Shown here one piece after another: positions 52,972 through 61,659 of a DNA stretch of 64,000 bases (positions are counted from its first letter, which is position 1; every line of letters starts with the position of its first letter). The position numbers and the translations under genes are program-made. The DNA is from Pseudomonadota bacterium. GTDB lineage: Bacteria; Pseudomonadota; Alphaproteobacteria; Micavibrionales; CSBR16-224. Below the pieces are notes generated by a model. That model was not told the DNA's origin. It searched no databases and saw only the letters and a list, made by a program, of their open reading frames with translations. The DNA is taken from positions 1,053,540 through 1,117,539 of the forward strand of contig CP053449.1 of the NCBI GenBank assembly GCA_013285465.1. The letters are read 5' to 3'.

Positions 52972-53984
52972 AAACTGTGATCAAGCCCGAAGCCGGCATA
53001 GCCGCTGCCGCTGTCGTTTTGATCGCGGCTGTAACCCGCATAGGTAAAGGCATTGGCAAAGCCCAGATTGATGTCTGATACGGAGAGGCCGAGACGTCTT
53101 TGCTGGTAGTTTTTACCGCCTGCAATACCGGCTGTGGGGCCGATTGTGACAGCGCCGATGGGGCTGGATCTGAATGTATAACCTGCGGCAAAATGCGACC
53201 AATAGCTCTGGTTCGCAGAAGCATATGAGCCCATGCCCATCAAGGTGATATTGTCGGTCGGTCTTATCTGTGCGTCCATATTGGCGGCAAAGCCCGCATG
53301 CGTGCCGTTCACGCTGTTCCCCGCATCATTGGCGGACAGGTTGTGATTTTCGATACTGCCGCCCAGATAAAGGGTCACGCCGCCATTGTCAAAAGCGTGC
53401 TTGTATCCGAGCATTAAATCAGCCGCTCTGACACTGCCGCTGACTTCGGTATTGGGAAAACCGATTTTATTATATTTATACTGGCCATAGCCCAGAGAGG
53501 TTCTGAGCAAAAAGCCGCTGTCGCTGTAGATATTCTGTCCTGAAAGCGCGTAAACGCTGCCGAGATAGCTGTAAAATGATTTGGATGTAAAATCGGCACC
53601 GCCCCAGATAATGGCGTTGCCCTTGGTGCTGTCGGCAGGCGGCGGCTGTTCGGGCGCGGGAAGGGGCTGTTTCACAACAAAACATGCACCGCCTTGTTTT
53701 TGCAAATCATCGCAGCGCATTTTGGCTTCATCCCGCGTTGCAAACCGCCCGGCGCGCAGACGGAACAGGGTTTCCCCTTTATCATTGCCGGTTTCCTGAT
53801 ATTCAGCAGTCAGGCCGTCCAGTAGGGCGGCGTGTTTTGCGTTTAATTTTTGCCATGTTTGCGTCGCGAGGGCTTGGCTGTGGAAGGCGCCTAATTGGAT
53901 GAGCCAGTCATCCGTTGCGGCGGCATAGGCTTTCTTATGCAGCATTGTTGCGCTACAAACCATAAAAACAAAAATGTATATCAT
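52968..53984 (-). CDS. SPOR domain fused to BcsS-type outer-membrane barrel
   Basis: A 338-residue secreted protein (ATG at 53984, with GAGGG before it). A signal peptide ending AYAA is followed by a SPOR-type domain (DWLIQLGAFHSQALATQTWQKL; FRLRAGRFATRDEAKMRCDDL), a proline linker, and a C-terminal barrel with the BcsS pattern (SDSGFLLRTSLGYGQYKY; DLMLGYKHAF; DAQIRPTDNITLMGMGSYASA; ending FGLDHSF). SPOR domains bind denuded peptidoglycan, so the barrel would be tethered to septal or cell-wall glycan. It pairs with the convergent cellulose synthase gene. Confidence 0.82.
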   Translation of the reverse strand: MIYIFVFMVCSATMLHKKAYAAATDDWLIQLGAFHSQALATQTWQKLNAKHAALLDGLTAEYQETGNDKGETLFRLRAGRFATRDEAKMRCDDLQKQGGACFVVKQPLPAPEQPPPADSTKGNAIIWGGADFTSKSFYSYLGSVYALSGQNIYSDSGFLLRTSLGYGQYKYNKIGFPNTEVSGSVRAADLMLGYKHAFDNGGVTLYLGGSIENHNLSANDAGNSVNGTHAGFAANMDAQIRPTDNITLMGMGSYASANQSYWSHFAAGYTFRSSPIGAVTIGPTAGIAGGKNYQQRRLGLSVSDINLGFANAFTYAGYSRDQNDSGSGYAGFGLDHSF

Positions 53985-54192
53985 ATGGTTAGCCCTCATA
54001 GTTAATGTTATATATTAATCATATTAAGAAGCCGTTAATAAAACATGGCGTGGTTGACGGCGGCATATAAGTTATGGTAATGATTTTTATGAGCGGTCAC
54101 ATCCGGCATCTATTGCTGCGGATCACAGGGGCTCTCCAAATTTCGGTACAACGCAGCGCGTGGCGGCTGCACGAAAGATAAGGAGTCCTGCA

Positions 54193-54696
54193 ATGCAAAA
54201 CAAACAAGCAAAACCTTCCCTGACGGCGAAGCTGAAAAACAAAATGGGTCATGCGCGTGAGGCGTGGAAAAATTTCCGCCTGCACGACCATGAGCTGGCT
54301 GGCGGTATTCTGGGGGTGCTGATTATCGGCGCCGCCATTCTTGCCATGGCCGGGGCGATGGTGCCGCTTTACGGTTTTGCACCGGTGCTTTATTCCGCGA
54401 TATTATCTGTCGGCTTCGCGGGGCTGGTCATTCCTTTGGCACATCAGACCGACAGCAAGGATAAAAAAGACGAGGTCAAATGGACAAACAGTTCCGGGCA
54501 GGAAGTGCGCTCCAGCACATATGCCAAGCTGCGCCTTGCCGATGCCGAAAAGAAAATTACGGCGCTGGGGAATTCAAGGAAGTCACCGCAAAAGATCAGC
54601 GCCGCTTTCAACGAGATCGTCGAAACCTATGACAGTTTTGCCAAAACCGCAAAAGTCACGGGAGGGCGCTACCGTTTTCCTGCGCCGCGCCGTTAG
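54193..54696 (+). CDS. Hypothetical membrane protein
   Basis: A 167-residue protein starting MQNKQAKPSLTAKLKN, with AAGGAG before the ATG at 54193. Two adjacent hydrophobic helices (AGGILGVLIIGAAILAMAGAM; APVLYSAILSVGFAGLVIPL) are flanked by a basic N-terminus and a charged C-terminus (RLADAEKKITALGNSRKSPQK). It loosely resembles the two hypothetical membrane proteins at 46.4-48.3 kb (basic lead, glycine-rich helix pair). No family recognised. Confidence 0.65.
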   Translation: MQNKQAKPSLTAKLKNKMGHAREAWKNFRLHDHELAGGILGVLIIGAAILAMAGAMVPLYGFAPVLYSAILSVGFAGLVIPLAHQTDSKDKKDEVKWTNSSGQEVRSSTYAKLRLADAEKKITALGNSRKSPQKISAAFNEIVETYDSFAKTAKVTGGRYRFPAPRR

Positions 54697-54777
54697 TTGC
54701 GGTATTTCTCCCTTGCGCAATTGCGGGCAGGGCGTTAGGGTGCGGGCGAAAATCATTTAAAAAAGAGGAGAATTTCC

Positions 54778-55248
54778 GTGACGAATGCCCTGAAAAAGAA
54801 AGTGCTGACCCTGTGTTTGCTATGCCAGCCGCCGCGTATTCTGCTGGGCATGAAAAAGCGCGGTTTCGGTGCAGGGCGCTGGAACGGTTTTGGCGGTAAA
54901 CTCGAACAGGGCGAGAGTATCGAAGAGGCGGCAAAGCGCGAGTTTCTGGAAGAGGCGGGGATTACCGTCGGCGAAATTGATAAACGCGGCGTGCTGGAAT
55001 TCTTTTTTGAGGGCAGTCCCGAAATGCTGGAAGTTCATGTCTTTAAAGCCGAGGATTATGAAGGTGAGCCGGTGGAAAGCGATGAAATGAAACCGCAATG
55101 GTTTGACATTCCCGCCATTCCCTATGATGAAATGTGGGCGGATGATGAATTCTGGTTCCCGATTTTTCTGAAGGGCAAAAAATTCACCGGAAAATTCTAT
55201 TTTGATGCCGATGAAAATCTGCTCTCGCATGATGTAAAAGCGCTCTGA
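54778..55248 (+). CDS. Nudix hydrolase (MTH1/MutT-like)
   Basis: A 156-residue Nudix enzyme. The Nudix box is complete across residues 40-62 (GGKLEQGESIEEAAKRE then FLEEAGI), and the preceding AGRWNGFGGK is as in MTH1/NUDT1-type 8-oxo-dGTPases. It probably sanitises oxidised nucleotides. The start is GTG at 54778, ten bases after GAGGAG. It is a single gene between a membrane protein and a secreted HEAT protein. Confidence 0.9.
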   Translation: MTNALKKKVLTLCLLCQPPRILLGMKKRGFGAGRWNGFGGKLEQGESIEEAAKREFLEEAGITVGEIDKRGVLEFFFEGSPEMLEVHVFKAEDYEGEPVESDEMKPQWFDIPAIPYDEMWADDEFWFPIFLKGKKFTGKFYFDADENLLSHDVKAL

Positions 55249-55332
55249 TTTAAAAAAAATGCGTTTTCCGTCAAAGGAGTCGCTCTTTCTTACCGTCTAA
55301 AATAAAATAGACGTTTAAATTCAAGGAGAGCG

Positions 55333-56712
55333 ATGATGCGTTTTTTAGCGGCTGCGGCGGTTTTTACCTTTCTGTCTTTGATGCCTGTCATTGCACAGGC
55401 TTGTTCCTGCGCAGGGCCGGGTAGTCCTGCTGCGGCGATGGAACGGGCGCGTGCGGTTTTTACCGGTCATGTCCGTGTTGTGAAGAACACCGCCGATAAC
55501 ACTGATCGTGTCATGATAGATGTGGATAAAATCTGGAAAGGCGATCCCGGAAAAGAATTTATTCTTGGCTTGCCGCGCCATGGCTGCGCTTATTGGAATT
55601 TTGAAGATCAAAAAGATTATCTGATCTATGCCGATAAATCATGGGATAAGGATAATCCCGACGGATACAGCGTGACGATGTGCAGCCGTACCAAAGTGCT
55701 GGAAAAAGCGCGGATTGAAATCCGCTATCTGGACGCGGCGGTTGCGGGCAGGGACACGACGGAACTGGATGCGGGGCTGGCAGCTATTTTGCTGAGCGAG
55801 CAGCCGGATAATATCCGTACGGAAGCCGCCATTATGCTGGGAGGATTGATACGCGACAGCACGGACACTGTTCCGGAAGAGGCGGTCAAGGCTCTGGTTG
55901 AGGCATCGCAATATGGCGGTACGGAACTGAAAACCGCGATTGCGGGCAATCTTGCCAATCATCACCTGATGGGCAGGCAGGATGTAAAAACAGCCCTGAC
56001 CGCCTTGTTGGATGACAGGGTTTTTAGCGTACGCAGTGCGGCGGCGGGGGCATTGTCAATTATTGCGCGCAATAACAGCACGGTGTTTGCAGCGATTATG
56101 GCGGCGCTGGAAAAGACCCGTCAGGAAGCGGGCGGTGATATCCAAACACATCAGGCGATTTTCACCTCTATGGGGCGGTCGCTGGCGGCGACGGCCGCAA
56201 CGGAGGAGGAAAAGGCGCAGGTGGTCGATACGCTGCTGGGGATGCTGGATGATATTCCCGAACCGTATAACAAGGTCACGCTTATTCAGCATATGGGCTT
56301 TCAGCAGGCGCGTGCAGGCAAAGCCGTACCAAAATTGCTGGAAATTCTGAAAACCGCTGAAAATTACCATCTGAAACAATATCTGCTGCTGGCTTTGGGC
56401 GATATCGGTGCGGTGGAGACGCGCAATCATATCCGCCCCTATTTGAAAGATGAAAACTGCTATGTTGTCGGTAGTGCGGTCACGGCTTTGTATAAAATTG
56501 ACACGGCAGCATTTCCGCAATTATTCGCGCAGGAGATCACGCCTGTGATCAAGGCACGTTTTGATAAATGCAGCTATGAACTGACCAATGCTTTGCAGAC
56601 AATAGGCAGCGAGGCAAAAAGCCTGAAGCCGTTTCTGGCGGAAAAATATCAAAAGATGCCGGAGAGCGACTGGAAGAAGAAACAGCTGGGCAATGTGCTG
56701 GAAAAACTCTGA
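55333..56712 (+). CDS. Secreted NTR-like and HEAT-repeat protein
   Basis: A 459-residue protein with a signal peptide (FLAAAAVFTFLSLMPVIAQA). Its mature N-terminus starts ACSCAGPGS, the free Cys-x-Cys of TIMP/NTR folds. This is followed by ARAVFTGHVRVVKN and VDKIWKGDPGKEF, and cysteines that can pair (HGCAYWN; MCSRTKV). From about 150 onwards it is a HEAT-type solenoid (VPEEAVKALVEASQYGG; FSVRSAAAGALSIIARN; YLLLALGDIGAVETR). It would fold in the periplasm as a binding platform. Related NTR-like segments occur in the giant protein at 28.5 kb. Confidence 0.82.
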   Translation: MMRFLAAAAVFTFLSLMPVIAQACSCAGPGSPAAAMERARAVFTGHVRVVKNTADNTDRVMIDVDKIWKGDPGKEFILGLPRHGCAYWNFEDQKDYLIYADKSWDKDNPDGYSVTMCSRTKVLEKARIEIRYLDAAVAGRDTTELDAGLAAILLSEQPDNIRTEAAIMLGGLIRDSTDTVPEEAVKALVEASQYGGTELKTAIAGNLANHHLMGRQDVKTALTALLDDRVFSVRSAAAGALSIIARNNSTVFAAIMAALEKTRQEAGGDIQTHQAIFTSMGRSLAATAATEEEKAQVVDTLLGMLDDIPEPYNKVTLIQHMGFQQARAGKAVPKLLEILKTAENYHLKQYLLLALGDIGAVETRNHIRPYLKDENCYVVGSAVTALYKIDTAAFPQLFAQEITPVIKARFDKCSYELTNALQTIGSEAKSLKPFLAEKYQKMPESDWKKKQLGNVLEKL

Positions 56713-56717
56713 CAGTG

Positions 56718-58556
56718 TTACTCTTCCGTATAGACGGCGCCATCGCTTTTCTCGAACAGGATCACCAGCTCGTCTTCTTTCGGTCTGATATGCGAGGCGG
56801 GATCCTGTGAATAAAAACTGACCAGACCGTTTTTGGCGATAATGCCGATGGTCAGCCGCGTGTCGCTATCTTCGGGGATCAGCAGGGCACCGTCTTTTTC
56901 AGGTTTGCCGACACGGGTGGTGCGGAAACGCCAGCCTTCGCGGAACTGCTCTTTGATATTGTGCAGCGTCAGCTCGGCCTGTGTCAAAACCCGCCCTTGC
57001 AGAATATTGGCGATTTTCCGGCGCTCTGAACGTTCGGTATCGCCCGGATTGATGCGGAAGACCCGTTCTGTGCCGTATTCATAACCAAACGTCTCACAAA
57101 GCAGTGCGTTATAGGCCGGGCTGTAGGTTGCGGCGATCAGGGTATTGTATTTATTGAATTCCAATGCGAATTCGGTTTCCTCCGATAACAGTTCACCGTA
57201 ATAGACGGGAATATCCGCCAGCCGCGCCTTGCCGAGCGAATGCCAGCTGTTATCGACGACCATGACAGGTACATTGCGCGCTTTCAGGACTTCCGCGAAC
57301 TGGATCGACCATTGATGTGCGCCAACAAATATCACGCCGTTAATTTCCTCGGAACGCAGATTCAGACGCCGCGCCAGCGGTTTGATCATCAGACTGTGCA
57401 GCACAACGCTGACGACAACAACGGCAAAGGCGATCGGCAGAACTTTTTCACCATCTGCAAATCCGGCCTGGGTCAGCAACGGCCCGATAACACCGGCCAT
57501 GGCGGCGCAGACAATCCCGCGCGGCGCAATCAGACCGGCCAGCAGGATTTCACTCCGCGTCATTTGCGTGCCGATGGAACACAGGAAAAAGGTCACAGGG
57601 CGGATCAGGAACAGCAGGCAGATAATAAACAAAACACTGCGCCAGTTTAGTTTCAGCAAAACGGCAAGGTCAAGATCGGCGGTCAGCAGAATAAAAACGC
57701 CGGAAACCAGCATCAGCGTGATGGTTTCTTTAAAGCGTTTAATCTCCTCCAATCCGGCGGTGTTGATATTGGCAAGGGTCAGGCCAAGAACGGTGACGGC
57801 AATCAGGCCGGATTCATGCAGAAAAACATCGCAGCCGAAAAAGACGGAGAGCACGACCGTCAGCAAAAACGGCGTTTTCAGATATTCGGGCATATAGCCG
57901 CGCTCGAAAGAGCGTTTGACCAGATGGGCGAGCATGAAACTGCCGACCGCAACCACGGCCAGCGTGATACCGTTTTCAAAGAAAAACGAACTGCCGGCAT
58001 GCCCTTGGCCACGTTCGGAGGCAACAAAATATTCATAAGCCAGAATGGCAAAAATGACACCGATGGGGTCATTGACGATCCCTTCCCATTTCAGGATGGA
58101 GCCGACGCGCGGGTTCAGCCGCGCCTGCCGCAGCATCGGCATGATAACGGTCGGGCCTGTGACAATCAGCATGCCGCCAAGCGTGACGGCAACAGCCCAT
58201 TCCAGTCCGGCGACGTAATGTGCGGCGGCGCTGATGACGACCCAGCTTACGGGCGCACCAAGAAAGATGATATGCCGCACAGCCATCCTTGTTTCGCGCA
58301 ATTCCTTGAAATGCAGCTGTAGGCTGCCCTCAAACAGAATGATGGCAACGGCGGCGGCAATGGCAGGCTGCAGAAGATCGCCCATCAGGACATCGGGTTT
58401 GATAACCCCTGATATCGGGCCGAGAATAAAACCGAAGCCGAGCAGGAAAATAATCGCAGGCACGTGCAGCCGCCATGCTGTCCATTGCGCCAATATACCG
58501 GCGATGGCAATTACGACAATCTGGACGGCAAGAAACTCTGTCACAGCGGCCTCCAT
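56718..58556 (-). CDS. Cation:proton antiporter with TrkA-like regulatory domain
   Basis: A 612-residue CPA-family transporter. Twelve or so membrane helices run from residue 8 to 390, with GPISGVIKPD near helix 3 and LKWEGIVNDPIGVIFAILAYE carrying the acid pair N-D needed for ion exchange. The C-terminal ~200 residues form a Rossmann RCK/TrkA-N-like domain (NGVIFVGAHQWSIQFAEVLKARNVPVMVVDNS) and a TrkA-C-like tail. It likely exchanges sodium or potassium for protons under nucleotide control. The ATG at 58556 follows GGGGAG. Confidence 0.88.
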   Translation of the reverse strand: MEAAVTEFLAVQIVVIAIAGILAQWTAWRLHVPAIIFLLGFGFILGPISGVIKPDVLMGDLLQPAIAAAVAIILFEGSLQLHFKELRETRMAVRHIIFLGAPVSWVVISAAAHYVAGLEWAVAVTLGGMLIVTGPTVIMPMLRQARLNPRVGSILKWEGIVNDPIGVIFAILAYEYFVASERGQGHAGSSFFFENGITLAVVAVGSFMLAHLVKRSFERGYMPEYLKTPFLLTVVLSVFFGCDVFLHESGLIAVTVLGLTLANINTAGLEEIKRFKETITLMLVSGVFILLTADLDLAVLLKLNWRSVLFIICLLFLIRPVTFFLCSIGTQMTRSEILLAGLIAPRGIVCAAMAGVIGPLLTQAGFADGEKVLPIAFAVVVVSVVLHSLMIKPLARRLNLRSEEINGVIFVGAHQWSIQFAEVLKARNVPVMVVDNSWHSLGKARLADIPVYYGELLSEETEFALEFNKYNTLIAATYSPAYNALLCETFGYEYGTERVFRINPGDTERSERRKIANILQGRVLTQAELTLHNIKEQFREGWRFRTTRVGKPEKDGALLIPEDSDTRLTIGIIAKNGLVSFYSQDPASHIRPKEDELVILFEKSDGAVYTEE

Positions 58557-58741
58557 TATCTCCCCTAATCGTTTCTTATGGTTATATTTTTTTAAGGCAT
58601 CACCATAAAGGCTTGCGGCGCATATGGCAATCATTTTTTGCAGCGCAGCATGAAGGCGCGGTGCGCTGTTGCTTGACTTGGTGCAGGCAGAGGATTAGTT
58701 TTGAAAATATAACATGAAAAACAAAAAAAGAAGGCTGGCAG

Positions 58742-59599
58742 ATGATGGACGTAAAATCCTTTTTTGATCCCGATACCTCGACCGTGACGCATCTGGTGAT
58801 TGACCCCAAGACCAAAAGCTGTGCGGTGATTGATCCTGTCATGGAATATGACGCGGTGACAGGGGCGCTGAAAACAGGAGCAGCGGATAAGCTTGTGCAA
58901 TATATTCAGGATAACGGGTTGAAACTGGAATGGCTGTTGGAAACGCATATTCATGCCGATCATTTGACGGCCTCTGCCTATATCCGCGACCAGATCGGCG
59001 GCAAAATCGCCATCGGCGAAAAAATTACGGATGTGCTGAATTATTGGGTGCCGTTTTTCAATACCGATGCCGATACGCCGCCCGATGGCAGCCAGTTCGA
59101 CAAGCTTTTGAAAGACGGTGAAAAGATCAAACTCGGTGATTTGGAAATCGGCGTGATCCATACGCCCGGCCATACGCCGGCCTGCGTCAGCTATCATATC
59201 GAAGATGCGGTTTTTGTCGGTGATACGGTGTTTATGCCGAATTTGGGAACGGCACGTGCCGATTTTCCCGGCGGCGATGCGGGGGAGCTGTATGACAGCA
59301 TCCAGAAAATTTTTGCCCTGCCGGATGAAACGCGGGTCTTCATCTGCCATGATTACCCCGCCAATGGCGGTGCGCCGTCATGGCAGACGACAATCGGCGA
59401 GCAGAAAAAGGATAACGCCTTTGTCGGCGGCGGCGTAACAAAAGAGGATTTTGTCAGCAAGCGCGAGGCGCGGGATAAAACCCTGCGCGTGCCGCAATTG
59501 CTGCTGCCCTCGATTCAGTTCAACCTGCGCGCAGGCAAATTGCCCGATGCCGAAAAGAACGGCACACATTACCTGAAAATTCCGATTAATAAACTGTAA
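58742..59599 (+). CDS. Metallo-beta-lactamase-fold hydrolase (persulfide dioxygenase/Blh-like)
   Basis: A 285-residue MBL-fold protein. The metal site reads LLETHIHADHLTASAY (H-x-H-x-D-H), IHTPGHTPACVSYH, FVGDTVFMPNLGTARADFPGGDA and CHDYPANG. The GTAR.DFPGGDA and HDYP motifs are those of ETHE1/persulfide dioxygenase and Blh-type proteins, so it may oxidise glutathione persulfide. The full-length domain has a short C-terminal tail. No rhodanese or sulfide quinone reductase gene is next to it in this window, so the sulphur role is by family only. Confidence 0.88.
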   Translation: MMDVKSFFDPDTSTVTHLVIDPKTKSCAVIDPVMEYDAVTGALKTGAADKLVQYIQDNGLKLEWLLETHIHADHLTASAYIRDQIGGKIAIGEKITDVLNYWVPFFNTDADTPPDGSQFDKLLKDGEKIKLGDLEIGVIHTPGHTPACVSYHIEDAVFVGDTVFMPNLGTARADFPGGDAGELYDSIQKIFALPDETRVFICHDYPANGGAPSWQTTIGEQKKDNAFVGGGVTKEDFVSKREARDKTLRVPQLLLPSIQFNLRAGKLPDAEKNGTHYLKIPINKL

Positions 59600-59683
59600 T
59601 ACTTGTTTTATGCAGCCTTTACACCCTTTTAAGACCCCCATGCTATACTGGTAAAGCGAGGGTCGGGGGGAGAGTGTGCGGGC

Positions 59684-60400
59684 ATGTGGCAACTTGTTCC
59701 AAAAACATCGTTAAAGATTGTGCTGCTAACGGTTTTTGCCGTTTCTGTGCAGCTGCATGATATGCGACCCGCATTTGCTGATCCCGTATGTGCGCAAATG
59801 GATACCATTGTCAAGAAAACGATGAACCGGTATGCGGATGATAAAGAGATTTATCTAAAGCAGATTGACCAGTCATTCATGGCACTGACCAAAGGCGCAG
59901 ATTCTATCGACCGTGAAACGCTACAGGAAAGGTTGCGGGAGAACATTCTTGCTGAAGCAGCGAGGCGGCAATGGGGGGATATGCTTTTTTATGATGAAAA
60001 CTATGATGGTCAAGTGACTCTTGCAGAGGTCAAAAAGCTTGTCAATTATGGTTTTATATCTGTTTATTCATCGGCGCGACAAATGCACTTTTCTTATAAC
60101 GCTGATGGAAAAGAACGCATTGAAAAAAGGATTAGGCAGGTTATGGAAGCAGACCGTGACGGGGATGGCACCATCACACAAGAGGAGATGGCCGTGCTTG
60201 ATGAAAAAACAATCGAAAAGGTACTCGCGGGGGATAATAATAAAAAATATATGCAGAGATATCTGCGTTGGGTGTCGGGTGAGAGCGTGTTGACACGAGG
60301 AATGTTTTTGCAACGCGCAGCATATTTTTTTGATGAGCTGGATGAAGACCGAAACGGTCAATTGTCAGAACAGGAACTGATTTGTGCTAGGCGGAGATGA
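59684..60400 (+). CDS. Secreted EF-hand protein 1
   Basis: A 238-residue protein with a signal sequence (LKIVLLTVFAVSVQ then a cleavable region before ADPVCAQ). Three EF-hand loops are visible: YDENYDGQVTLAEV (about 105), ADRDGDGTITQEEM (about 160) and LDEDRNGQLSEQEL (about 220). It should bind calcium in the periplasm or outside the cell. Its stop overlaps the next EF-hand gene by four bases (ATGA), so the two are translationally coupled. Confidence 0.82.
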   Translation: MWQLVPKTSLKIVLLTVFAVSVQLHDMRPAFADPVCAQMDTIVKKTMNRYADDKEIYLKQIDQSFMALTKGADSIDRETLQERLRENILAEAARRQWGDMLFYDENYDGQVTLAEVKKLVNYGFISVYSSARQMHFSYNADGKERIEKRIRQVMEADRDGDGTITQEEMAVLDEKTIEKVLAGDNNKKYMQRYLRWVSGESVLTRGMFLQRAAYFFDELDEDRNGQLSEQELICARRR

Positions 60401-61179
60401 AAAAGAAAATTATTCTTAGTTTGATTATTTTATCTTTGGCGATGGCTATAATGTGGGGCTTATCGCAGTTTTTTGCTGTGCCGGAAAAAGCTGCGTTACC
60501 CACAGTTTCTTGTGAAGGAGGGGAGCCAAATTCTTTCCCGTCAGCATTTGTATGGGCGGCGCATAGTCACAGCAAAGCTCATCAAGATGTTAAGAGACAA
60601 GATTATGTGCGTAAGCTACAAGAAGGCTTCAAAGGTTTCAGTCTGGGGCAAGAATTTATCAATCAAGCCATATTTAAAGAGGCCGTTGAACGTGATCTTC
60701 AAGGAGGGATACGCAAGCAGCGTGCAGTCTTGCTGGGAAGATTTGATGTGAATGGAGATTCTCAGCTTACATCGGCGGAAGTTAGGAACGGTATGGAGGA
60801 TTTGTACTGGACTGAACTTAAGCGTGCTGAAAAAGAATATAACAAGGTCATGCGGCTAGATACAAATCATGACGGTACTCTTGAAACAAAGGAAATTATT
60901 CAGCTTTATCCCGAAGAAAAAGAACGCATTATAAAAGCAACAGCCACGTGGTATAAGCCGTATGCCGCGCTTTTGTCTGATAAGAAAATTGACGTTGACC
61001 ATCTTGGTACGAATGTGCCCAGACTCTTTTCGCGCAGGGGCAAATTAACAGTCGGGCAATTTATCCAACAGGGCAAGCGCGTATTTGATGGGTTTGATTA
61101 CGATGAGGACGGCGTGTTGACGAAACCGGAGTTAAGCTGTGCCTATAATGTTCGACATATGTGGGGAGGATGTTTTTGA
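60397..61179 (+). CDS. Secreted or anchored EF-hand protein 2
   Basis: A 260-residue protein with an N-terminal membrane segment (IILSLIILSLAMAIMWGLSQ), possibly an uncleaved anchor. It has EF-hand loops at FDVNGDSQLTSAEV, LDTNHDGTLETKEI and FDYDEDGVLTKPEL. The layout is like its upstream neighbour, and the two probably arose by duplication and act together as calcium sensors or binders. A C-terminal MWGGCF with one cysteine ends the protein. Confidence 0.8.
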   Translation: MKKKIILSLIILSLAMAIMWGLSQFFAVPEKAALPTVSCEGGEPNSFPSAFVWAAHSHSKAHQDVKRQDYVRKLQEGFKGFSLGQEFINQAIFKEAVERDLQGGIRKQRAVLLGRFDVNGDSQLTSAEVRNGMEDLYWTELKRAEKEYNKVMRLDTNHDGTLETKEIIQLYPEEKERIIKATATWYKPYAALLSDKKIDVDHLGTNVPRLFSRRGKLTVGQFIQQGKRVFDGFDYDEDGVLTKPELSCAYNVRHMWGGCF

Positions 61180-61184
61180 TGCAC

Positions 61185-61655
61185 TCAACCGCCCCAATCT
61201 TCCTGCCACAAGGAGGGTTGTTCGGTGCGGAATTGTGCGGCGAGGGTAATGCAATTTTGCGCGGCAAGGCTGTCTGCTTTGTTCAGCACAATGACCTCAA
61301 CACCTTTTGCTTGTAGGAAACGGACGGTTTCATCACTGCCCGCATTTTCGCAATCGCCGATGACAACGCGGGGAATGCCGAATTGTGCAATTGTGCCTGC
61401 GCACATAAAGCAGGGCTGTAGCGTGGTGTAAAGCGTCGTGTTATGGCGGTTTGTCATGCGTCCGGCAGCGCGCAGTGCCGCCATTTCGCCATGCAGAATC
61501 GGATTGCCTTCCTGCACCAGCATATTATGACCTTGCCCCAGAACCGCACCATTCGCGTTATCAACCAGCACGGCGCCGATCGGACAGCCGCCTTCATCAT
61601 AGCTTTTCCGCGCCAGCCCGTAGGCGGTTCTCATATGGGTTTCATGGTCATGCAT
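61185..61655 (-). CDS. Zinc-dependent nucleoside/cytosine deaminase
   Basis: A 156-residue deaminase. Zinc ligands and the catalytic glutamate are in ILHGEMAALRAAG (His and Glu) and QPCFMCAGTIAQF (two Cys). The short ILHGE-type motif and the lack of tRNA-binding basic residues point to free-base or nucleoside deaminases of the yeast Fcy1/guanine deaminase type rather than TadA. It starts four bases after the end of the histidine kinase gene on the same strand, so it is probably co-transcribed with it. Confidence 0.87.
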   Translation of the reverse strand: MHDHETHMRTAYGLARKSYDEGGCPIGAVLVDNANGAVLGQGHNMLVQEGNPILHGEMAALRAAGRMTNRHNTTLYTTLQPCFMCAGTIAQFGIPRVVIGDCENAGSDETVRFLQAKGVEVIVLNKADSLAAQNCITLAAQFRTEQPSLWQEDWGG

Positions 61656-61659
61656 CGTT

